From Eutreptiella sp. 'Long Island Sound 2002' (Eukaryota; Euglenozoa; Euglenophyceae; Eutreptiales; Eutreptiaceae): a stretch of DNA of 64,000 bases. A model generated the notes under the pieces. It searched no databases. It was not told the origin of the DNA and saw only the letters and a program-made list of their open reading frames with translations. The stretch spans positions 51,684,843-51,748,842 of the forward strand of contig OZ038384.1 in assembly GCA_964036045.1 (NCBI GenBank), in the 5' to 3' direction. Below, piece by piece: positions 55,651-64,000 of this stretch (its first letter is position 1; every line of letters starts with the position of its first letter). The translations under genes were made by a program, and so were the position numbers.

Positions 55651-56770
55651 CGTCAAAAGCCCCCCCCTTGGGCATGGGCCGGACGCGAACACCAATGGTC
55701 TCTTGCTTGGAATTTTGCCTGGAGTGGTCACTTCCCGATGGTGTCTGTGATAGCAATGTTGCACGCCCCTTTGCATGATAGTGCACCTAGGGCATGGTGG
55801 GAGGCCATGTTCTTGGCAATTTTTGGACTATGGGTGCTTGCCAATATACCACTGCCTATGGTGCCCATTTGCGAAGAGGACAACTGCTAGAATTCGCAAT
55901 TGCTTGCATGCAGAACATGCACAAGGTACAGTGGCTTTTGTCGATTTGGCACTTTATTTCGAAGAATTCGCCCCCCGAACTTTGCCGGTGCCGCCACAAG
56001 CAAAACTCAGGGGGAATTCCCTACCTCTATAGGAGACGGCCTGTGTATTTAGACAAGCCCTATGTACATGACAAAAATTGGTCAAGTCAAAGTCTATGGT
56101 GCGATGCACAGCTGAGAAAGTGGAAGAGCGGTTGGCAAGCAGTTTAAACGCAGGGTTCATGCCTTCATCATCCCTTTGCGCCAAAGGGGGGTGTCTCCAT
56201 ATTCGCCAACCACCTATACCCAATCGTGTGGGCTGGTGGGGTACCCCAAGCGCTATACATGGTCACAGTGCAACGCAAGACCTCATTAGCTCCAAAGCGG
56301 CCCTAGCCAATACCACAGGCACTCTCCTTATGCCAAACACACGGCCGACAACGGTGCAGGACACGGCTTTGCCCGCTGCAAGACCGGTAAGTCTATGACT
56401 GTCGTCTACCCAAGCCAAATTCTCTAGGTCCGAATGTGCAATGTCCCACCAATTGTTGAAACGGGTATGCATGTAGCAATTCTGCCTGTACCTGAGGGGG
56501 GGAATTAAGAGATTCTTGGTCATGTAGCTCCCTTGCCAAAGTTGTTGGAGGGTTTCTGCGAAACGTCAATTTGTGGAAATTTTTCAAGTGCCACAAAAAA
56601 ACCCAAAATTTGTAGAAGCCCCAAGCACCCAAGCCAAAACCCCCATAGTGGGGGGGGGGGTCACAGTTTTTCCCCCGCTCATAGTCAAAAACCTCCAACA
56701 AATTGAATTGCTTTTCACAACCCTCGCAAAGAGTTGTCCCATGCAATGCACCACCAAGTGGCCCCAAAGG
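55651..56770. other. Unannotated spacer
   Basis: Plus-strand frames to ~117 codons without a recognised motif. It lies downstream of the RT fragment at 56.8-57.35 kb on the minus strand and may include its decayed remainder. Confidence 0.3.
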
Positions 56771-56779
56771 CTGTGCCTA

Positions 56780-57350
56780 TGCATGTATAAGTTGTTTCTT
56801 GGAAGTCATATTCACAGCCAACCTCCAGAACATCAACACCAACATGGCCAACACTCCCTGCACATTACAAATAAGCCCCAACTCCGTGTCCATGCAGTTC
56901 CCGAGGCAACAGACCGTAGTGGCAAGCTCCAACGTGCTTTTCGTTGACACCAAAGCCCCTGTTTCCTTCAAGCACTTCGTAAAAGTGTGTCTCCCTAAGG
57001 GTCCTGTCTTTGCGAACCCCAATGACAAGAAAGTAGTCCATATAGTGTAGCAACAACACCCCTTGATACCCGCTTCGGCAACGAAGGACCGTAGCATTCG
57101 TTGACATCACTGGGGACACTTTCCAACCAAAGGGCAAACTGCGAAACATACACACTTGGCCGGCCACTGTGCTTCTGAGGCATCCCACCGCCTCCTCCAG
57201 CAAACACAACGACCGGAAAGAATTACTAATGTCCACATCTGTGATGCAAATATCTTCCCGCGTTCTAAAAACGTACACATGCACTCTTTGCAACAGACTG
57301 TGGTATTCCTCCAGCCCTGGTGGGTGGACATGGTGCCCTCCACACACAAT
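56780..57350 (-). pseudogene. Reverse transcriptase fragment with altered active site
   Basis: The 160-codon minus-strand frame carries ITDVDISNSFRSLCLLEEAV (first Asp region), FRSLPFGWKVSPVMSTNATV (the LPFG..SP block) and LLLHYMDYFLVIGVRKD. The last is the YxDD box, with the second Asp replaced by Tyr. LPFG..SP with a preceding DVDISNSFR fits LTR/DIRS-type retroelements more than LINEs. The reading switches frame after FGVNEKHVGACHYG toward 56865. Loss of a catalytic Asp and short length mark it as dead. No integrase, RNase H or tyrosine recombinase is visible nearby. Confidence 0.65.
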
Positions 57351-57719
57351 CTACATCACCACCGCGGCCACCTGCACCGTGGGCAAGCGAAATGACTAGA
57401 CCGGGCCCGTGCTCTCGCGCAATGAGATGCATAACAAAGGTGGCTTTCTGCATATTCTTCTACTTCCTCCCACATCTTCTTGACGACCACATCGTGCTCT
57501 CATGTGATGCCACCCTGCTGCTTGAGCCCCGTCTTGGCCTAGCTATAGTTTCCCCCTGGATATAGTGCTTGCAAGTGTCTGTTTGCAAACTCCGAGAGGT
57601 GCCTCATGCTGAACAAATCCAGCGAATGGCAGTGCTAGGTGTCAAAAGACAAGGCAGCACACCGATCAATACGAAAATTTGCTAGGTCTTGCTTTTGTTT
57701 GGGGGAGGGTCAAGGAACG

Positions 57720-58455
57720 AAAAATTCAGCAGCCCCTTTTTTAAACCATGAAATCATCACCTCACCCAATTTGTTCGATCAAAGCCACACAGTCCTGCAT
57801 AATGGGGAAACCACCACGTACCCCTTTATTGGGGCCCGTTTGAATTGATTTATGCACTGTACTTGAAGGGGTCGAATTGTTGATTTAACCCCTTGAAAAA
57901 GCCCCCCAATTAGTCTTTGGTCCCAACCCGTAAACCACTTTTTAGGGTGGGTGAAGATATCAAAAAAATGACACGCACTCTTTTGGGCGGTCGAAAGGGT
58001 GATTTTTGTTCTCGGCACCATGGGGTCTCGTTGGGTGGAGTGGGACAAGCGCTGGTGCAGTTTATGCGGTTTTCAACCATTTTTGTTGTTTTTGGAAGCT
58101 CTAGTTACCCTCTGCTACCCGGTGGGATTGGGGATGTTGCCACGATATACCCATGCTAGGATGCAACGGCAAAACAACATTTTTTGCAGCCTTTGGCCTT
58201 GCCCAGGGCTTGTCATGGCCTGTTTGAAAGACGCAAAATCACCTTATTTGCACTGTGGTGGGCAAAATGTGTTTGGCCTATTGTGGCCACTATGCATGGA
58301 TCGGCACCTAGCTCCCGATCCACTTTTGTCGTGATATGGATCCCCTAACCAATAGTGGGAGTCCCGGGCGATGTCTCCGGATTCCCCCTCTTAGCCAACC
58401 TGTGGGCCCCACAAGAGAGATCTGAGCTATTTTTTGGCCAACATGGGTTGAGAAA
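57720..58455 (+). repeat. Diverged satellite monomer (single)
   Basis: GTTCGATCAAAGCCA, TAATGGGGAAACC, GGGGTCGAATTGTTGATTTAA, TCTTTGGTCC, GGGTGGAGTGGGACAAGCGC and TTTTTTGCAGCC appear in the order of the + array unit at 1-2330, with heavy divergence. From 58033 to 58455 it is nearly identical to 60199-60624. Confidence 0.75.
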
Positions 58456-58799
58456 TCGCGATTTCTGGGTGACCTTCCACAATGCCCCGCGACTCTTGGA
58501 CCACACTTGCACGCTCACATGGTAACAGTGGAAGTGTACATCTACCCATGGTGAGCCATAACACCAAAATAGTCCTCATGCTGGTGTGTGTCAAGCCCAA
58601 CAAGCGCCATTTTGGGCTTTCAGTTTGGCTGTAGCCATTACAATGCATGGATCTAGACCCCAATCCCATTCCACTTTTTTCTTGTCCTGGACCCCTTAAA
58701 CAATGGTGGTCCATAACGGGACAAAAAAGATGTTCCCGAAACGGCAGCTTTGCAGAAAAAACGCGTGTAACTCATATGTTCAACCATGGTTGGTGATGA

Positions 58800-59025
58800 T
58801 GGTGGTTGGTGGTTGGTGGCGATTGGCAGTTGGCGGTTGGCAATTGGCAATTGGTGGCTGTTGGTGGCGGTTGGCGGCAGTCGATAGTTGGTGATTGGTG
58901 GTTGGTGGTTGGTGGTTGGCAGCAGCTGGCACTGGTTGGCGGTTGGCGGTTGATAGTTGCTGCCAGTGGGTGGTTGGCGGTGGTTGGCGGTTGGTGGCGG
59001 TTGGTGGTCCCTCTGGGTGGTCCTT
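58800..59025. repeat. (GGTTGGC/T)n degenerate 7-bp repeat
   Basis: Over 25 GTTGG(T/C)GG-type words in 220 bp. Strongly G/T-biased on the + strand. It resembles a telomere-like 7-mer in base bias but is not a regular telomeric array. Confidence 0.85.
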
Positions 59026-59339
59026 AAGGGCGGCCCTAATCTACTTCCTCAAGGACCCCCCTGGGTGGGGCCGAGGTTTCATCTCCGGATACCCCCTCCA
59101 ATGAAGACTTTGCTTTCCTTGGTGCACACGGGTTGCCCAAAAAAAAATTCCATACTTCTCGGTGACCCCCAATGAATGCTCAAAATCGGCAAAAACGTTG
59201 TGAGACACTTTTGTCTCCAAAAATGATGCTTTTATACGGGGTTGAGCATACAATTTCATTCATTGGGGTATGCTACACAAATTGTGCTCATACCTACACA
59301 TACAACCCTCTTCGAGGTCTTTTTTTCCAAAAAAAAAAC

Positions 59340-59545
59340 GTCCAACAGCTTTGGCATGGGTTGGTGTCATCAGTTGGTGGCAATATGTATACCCTAGCTC
59401 CTAAAGGGGACCACATAGCGGCTGCTAGTCCCATGTAGGAAGCCCCCCCCCCCCAAGAAAAAGCCTTGAAATTGCTGTTTGTAGGTTGATCATTGGCACT
59501 TGAAAAAAGCCTTCCGAGCTTTGGGATGGGTTTGGGTCATGGTGC
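59340..59545 (+). repeat. ~190-bp dispersed repeat, copy 1
   Basis: GGTGGCAATATGTATACCCTAG, then GGACCACATAGCGGCTGCTAG, a C-run (59446-59455), TGTTTGTAGGTTGATCATTG and GCTTTGGGATGGGTTTGGGT occur in order. Two further copies lie at 61140-61450. Confidence 0.8.
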
Positions 59546-59702
59546 AGAGCCCCCCCAACACCATGCGATCTCAAGTAGCACCACACAACACAATACAACA
59601 CCACGCGACCTCAAACAGCACAGCACATGGCACCGCATAGACTGAGGCAGTACCACATAGTGCCACACAGCACCATATAGCATCAAGCGACACTGCACAG
59701 CA

Positions 59703-59703
59703 A

Positions 59704-59740
<37 letters not shown>

Positions 59741-59760
59741 ACACACACACACACACACAA
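59703..59760. repeat. (AC)n microsatellite
   Basis: About 58 bp of AC with one interruption. Just upstream (59560-59700) CACCA/CACACAGC-type words form a looser repeat. Confidence 0.95.
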
Positions 59761-59854
59761 TTAGTGTACAAAGCTGACCTGTCTCGGACAATGGAATTAA
59801 AGAACTGCCACTGCCACTGGCAAGACTGTTTGCCATGAAAAACACCCCCATGGT

Positions 59855-60198
59855 GGGGCAATGTGCAATTGGCACACATACATTTGCACCCCTACTCCAA
59901 AAAGATTGGCACAAACACACACACACACATACACACGCAGTCCCAAGCACAAATCACACACTGCAACTCACATGTGATTTTGAATTTGTCAAGCATAATA
60001 CCCAAGAGCCGTTATGCTCTCAACAGATGGCACACAGACCACACCAGTTTGCAGGCTTGCACTACCACACAAACCGGCTCATGAATGCCAGCATTGCATT
60101 CTTTCAGTGAGAGCTAAATATCTCTATTGAGAACTCTCCTAGATGGAGCATTGTGGACTACTCTCCGTGCATACCAGCCGTGCCAGGCCGCTGATGTT
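59855..60198 (+). repeat. Direct repeat D, first copy (344 bp)
   Basis: From GGGGCAATGTGCAATTGG to CCAGGCCGCTGATGTT, nearly identical to 60635-60976. Both contain a short (AC)n tract of slightly different length. Confidence 0.92.
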
Positions 60199-60630
60199 GG
60201 GTGGAGTGGGACAAGCGCTGGTGCAGTTTATGCAGTTTTCAACCATTTTTGTTGTTTTTGGAAGCTCTAGTTACCCTCTGCTACCCGGTGGGATTGGGGA
60301 TGTTGCCACGATATACCCATGCTAGGATGCAACGGCAAAACAACATTTTTTTGCAGCCTTTGGCCTTGCCTAGGGCTTGTCATGGCCCGTTTGAAAGACG
60401 CAAAATCACCTTATTTGCACTGTGGTGGGCAAAATGTGTTTGGCCTATTGTGGCCACTATGCATGGATCGGCACCTAGCTCCCGATCCACTTTTGTCGTG
60501 ATATGGATCCCCTAACCAATAGTGGGAGTCCCGGACGATGTCTCCGGATTCCCCCTCTTAGCCCAGCTGTGGGCCTCACGAGAGAGAACTGAGCTATTTT
60601 TTGGCCAACATGGGTTGAGAAATTGGGGCA
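60199..60630 (+). repeat. Segment S between the D repeats
   Basis: 60199-60624 is nearly identical to 58033-58455, part of the diverged satellite monomer. It begins exactly where the first D ends and stops about ten bases before the second D begins. Confidence 0.92.
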
Positions 60631-60634
60631 AGTT

Positions 60635-60976
60635 GGGGCAATGTGCAATTGGCACACATACATTTGCACCCCTACTCCAAAAAGATTGGCACAAACACAC
60701 ACACACAAACACACGCAGTCCCAAGCACAAATCACACACTGCAACTCACATGTGATTTCGAATTTGTCAAGCATAATACCCAAGAGCCGTTGTGCTCTCA
60801 ACAGATGGCACACAGACCACAACAGTTTGCAGGTATGCACTACCACACAAACCGGCTCATGAATGCCAGCATTGCATCCTTTCAGTGAGAGCTAAATATC
60901 TCTATTGAGAACTCTCCTAGATGGAGCACTGTGGACTACTCTCCGTGCATACCAGCCGTGCCAGGCCGCTGATGTT
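60635..60976 (+). repeat. Direct repeat D, second copy (342 bp)
   Basis: Same limits as the first copy (GGGGCAATGTGC to GCTGATGTT). After it the sequence is unrelated (AAGGCAGGGCGG). Confidence 0.92.
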
Positions 60977-61134
60977 AAGGCAGGGCGGCCAAGTGTGGAA
61001 ACGGCCTAGATCGGTTACCTTTGCCGCAAGCGCAAACATCGTGGGTGTGTGCAAATCTTGTGCAGGCGACCATAGAGTGCATTTCCACAAAACGTACTCT
61101 TCTGAATTTCTGCTGCAAGGCAGTATGGGCAAAG

Positions 61135-61450
61135 CGGTGAGGTGTGGTGTCATCATTTGGTGGCAGTATGTAAACTCTGGCTCCCAGAGGGACCCACGTA
61201 GTGGCTCCTAGTCCCATGTAGCACAGCCCCCCCCCCCCCGAAAGCCCGGAAATGGCTGTTTGTAGGTTCATCATTAACACTTGAAAAATTCCGGAAATTT
61301 GACTGTTTCCAAAGCCCTTCCGACAGCTTTGGGATGGGTTTGGGTCATCATTTTGTAACAATATGGGTACTCTAGCACCCCTAGAAACCCACGTAGCAGC
61401 TGATTAGGGGCAATGGGCCCCCTGAAAGCCCCACGATTGTTGTTTGCAGC
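61135..61450 (+). repeat. ~190-bp dispersed repeat, two tandem copies
   Basis: TTGGTGGCAGTATGTAAACTC (61159) and TTGTAACAATATGGGTACTC (61353) each lead through a CACGTAG(T/C)(G/A)GC box to CCCAT/GGGCAA and, in the first copy, a C-run at 61227-61239. Related to 59340-59545. Confidence 0.75.
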
Positions 61451-61469
61451 CTGTCGAGTGGCACAACCT

Positions 61470-61925
61470 GCCTGATTTTTTTATATTGACCACCCACAAT
61501 GATGAAATATCCCATGCAAAGATTGTTTTAGATCTTCGTTGTGTGCTTTTCACTTTGTTTCGCCATTGGGTGCAGGACGGGGTCCTTCCCAAGGAGGACT
61601 GGTGCATAGTCTGCTTCGGCAGTTTCAGCCTCAGCAGCGGAAAACTCGAAATTTCTGAAACTGATTCGATGTTGTGACCACCCATGATGATCAAACATCG
61701 AAATTTTCAAACCCAAATTTTTGCCGACATCGTGCCCACCCATAATGATCAAATATCACATGTAAATCATGGTATGGAATGGTATGCTTTGCTAGGGCCA
61801 CTGGATTGTGAACTGTGCAAGCCAACTGTTTGCCAGTGCTGTGCAACCCCCCCTCGGGACCCTTCAGTGACAGTAATTGGTCCCTCTTTGAGGTGTCTTG
61901 CTGAAGGCAATAGAAGTTGTCAAAA
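61470..61925 (-). repeat. Diverged satellite-related repeat
   Basis: GATTTTTTTATATTGACCACC and CATGCAAAGATTGTTTTAG echo the 195-bp subrepeat (GATATTGTGACCACC, GTAAAGCATGTTTTAGG). 61695-61920 is the inverted copy of 33594-33795, ending in GGTCCCTCTTTGAGGTG and GAAGGCAATAGAAG, words also present at the satellite edge. Confidence 0.65.
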
Positions 61926-61989
61926 GAAAGCCCAGTGACCTGATCGTTAGGAATGAGCCCTGGTCTATCTGTTGCTCAGTACCTCTCCA

Positions 61990-63540
61990 CTTCATAACAG
62001 TAACTCACTAAGAACCTGAGTAAAACGCAGCAGAGAACTGCCCTCCAGCCTGTCCCTCCCTGGCACCTTGTGGCTTCGAATTCTTCTCCTTTGTAATCCG
62101 AGGGAGTGATAAAGCCAGGGATGACGATGATGACTTACTACCATTGAGCTCCTCTGGCTCTGGGTCCTCCATTGGAAGCGCTCTGCTCCAGCCGCCAGGT
62201 CCAGTGACTGGGTTCTGCCAGTCACAGACGTGCCACACATGAAGGACAGACCCCAAGGGGCCATATTGCAAACATAATGCTTGAGAGACGTGACACAAAT
62301 GCACATGCTTTTCCATCCCCCAGTAATTCCCTTCCCCCAGGTCACATCCATGCACCCCCTCTTTATCCATGCTCCCAAAGTAGAATGCACCTCGTGCCGG
62401 GTGCGACATTGCAAGCAGCGCGTGGAGGAGGCTCACAAAGCGGGTCCAGACTTGTATCTTTGTGGACTATTGCTCCCCGTTTTGCCAATTTGTGGAGATC
62501 ATTTTGATAGAACACTTAGTAGATGATAAGCATTCTGGCCGAAGGTTGAGCAGCAGAAGATACTGTCCTTATATGACAATTGGGCGGTGCTGAGGGCATT
62601 GAGCAGGGCGGTGTTGAGGGTATTGATTGGCTGGACCTGATGCCCAAAGACACGCATTTCAGTTCACTGCAAATGGAATCCACCGAGTTTGTATTGAGTT
62701 GTGCACACTTGTTCCGAGGTGATCCACGAACCTTGTACTGTAAGAGCCTTACAATGTCAAAGAGGCGCTTGAGGAGACCATCAGCCACCTTGTATCCTAC
62801 CAGCCTTCATGGAACACCCCTCTTCTGTTGAAGTGTGGACCTCTCCCATGCCCAAACTCACCAATTTTGCTCACTCCCTGGTGGATGCTGGGGGAGGCTG
62901 CCCAAAAAATGAATTTGAAATTGAAGAGTTGGACCACAACTTGGGCAACTTCACTGTGGGGTTCAGTTGTATTCCCTTGTTTGCAGTTAAAAATGAAACA
63001 GCATTTTTCCTGTGTTTTGGGGATAAAAAAGATGGAAGCAAAATAAGCCCCCAATGGCCCAATAAGCACCTCTAGGGGGGCTTACTTGGCGCTGCATGGC
63101 TCCCCATGGATTTGCATGTGCTCCCATTGTCACCAAATGGTGACCCACACTTGCCCTAAGGCCATCCAAAGGTCATGCAAAATCATGGTTTTTCACCTGA
63201 CCAATTCTCGCCTACAAACAGCTGTGTCCTCACCAGCGAGGCCCCATAGGGGTATGAAGCGCCGGATACTTAGCTTACATCTACCTCTAGAACACAGGTA
63301 TACAAACATTGCTCTTCAGATCAGTGTAAAATGTTGCCTTGAATTCATTGCTTTCAGCAGTCATCGAATGTTTCATGGGTTGTCTGGTCAGCTCGTCCCC
63401 CTCCCTCGGTGCCGGTTAGCAAGCATTTTACCTCGACAACCACGGGCGTTTGGGCAAGAATATTTTAGGCGCAAAGTCATTGTATGTGACCCTGGACCGC
63501 CCTAATACATCAGAGTCTGAATCTTCATCTGGCATCTCTT
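61990..63540. other. Unannotated spacer
   Basis: Frames up to 142 codons on both strands without recognised motifs; no internal repeats noticed except CATTGAGCAGGGCGG/GGTGTTGAGGG words near 62.6 kb. Confidence 0.3.
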
Positions 63541-63569
63541 GTGGCCCCAGCTCCGCCTGAATGTCGATT

Positions 63570-63880
63570 ACCGCCTGAAAGGGGCCCCATAGGGCCCATG
63601 GGGGGGGGAGATCGGGAATACTTGGAGATAGGACCCAGGGCCACCACCATGGGCAACCGGGCTTGCAATTGAGGGGGGGGGGGAGGTCGATATAGCCCCC
63701 TGGCTAGACCCCCCCCCCCCTCCCCCAAAAAGGGCTCAATTGACGCGACCCCCGAAATCCTACCGAGACTGACCCCTGGGCCTCGGAGGTGACCCAGATC
63801 CAAAAATCGGCAAAAAATGAAACTGGGATTTTTGGAATCAGTGCGTCGAGGGGGTTCAGAAAAGTCATCATTTGCCATAT
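63570..63880. repeat. G/C-run-rich segment related to 31.1-31.35 kb
   Basis: GGGGCCCCATAGGGCCCATGGGGGG, CCACCATGGG, ACCCCCCCCCCCCTCCCCCAAAAAGGG(CTC) and GACCCAGATCCAAA match the order at 31118-31300 (GGGGCCATATGGGG, CGCCATGGG, GACCCAGATCCAAA, CCCCCCCTCCAAAAAAGGGG). Confidence 0.55.
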
Positions 63881-64000
63881 ATTTGGCGGAAAAAATTGAC
63901 CATTTTAATGCTCAAAAAGATTTTCGGCACCTTCGGCCCCAGAGTTCATAATAACTGATTAATGGTGCCTGTCAATTCAGCCCTTTTCCCAACCCCCCCC

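Overview
This window looks like nuclear DNA from a microbial eukaryote with a large, repeat-choked genome, most likely an alga or other protist. Coding stretches are broken by short GT-AG introns, there are no operons or bacterial-type signals, (TG)n, (CT)n and (CA)n microsatellites are frequent, and every protein I can place belongs to a transposable element. I see no convincing host gene. The species cannot be fixed from the sequence alone.

Layout. 1-2330: satellite-like array in + orientation. 2331-16880: a patchwork of decayed mobile elements. It holds a LINE-like relic (3.4-5.8 kb, minus), a broken transposase-like gene (copy A: 5.84-7.55 kb minus, plus an inverted C-terminal piece at 8.2-8.8 kb), a two-gene element (8.9-15.1 kb, minus) whose introns carry a 16-bp palindrome, two minisatellites, and a truncated second transposase-like gene (copy B, 15.9-16.9 kb). 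16881-30740: the same satellite in minus orientation, including about eleven ~880-bp units in tandem. 30.7-33.9 kb: diverged satellite pieces, a 201-bp duplication and microsatellites. 33.9-35.8 kb: relic of the end of a retroelement protein. 35.8-40.9 kb: the best preserved element, with two genes on the minus strand (transposase-like copy C and a second low-complexity/basic protein) and AT-rich introns. 41-46.5 kb: a region bounded by inverted ~50-bp minisatellites, containing a C48 (Ulp1-like) peptidase remnant. 46.6-51.5 kb: TIR elements with poly(C)/poly(G) ends and tRNA-like interiors, one nested in another. 52-64 kb: reverse-transcriptase fragments, diverged satellite monomers, duplicated segments and simple repeats.

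How the parts relate. Copies A, B and C are one transposase-like family. B and C are close relatives; A is much more diverged but keeps an intron at the same position as C. The satellite also exists as old, scattered, diverged copies (31.3, 33.6, 57.8, 59.2, 60.2, 61.7 kb), so the arrays are a recent amplification of an older dispersed repeat. Homopolymer G/C runs of 9-18 nt occur throughout; several fall inside reading frames exactly where the frame switches. That is either real slippage or sequencing/assembly error, and it limits confidence in every 'pseudogene' call here.
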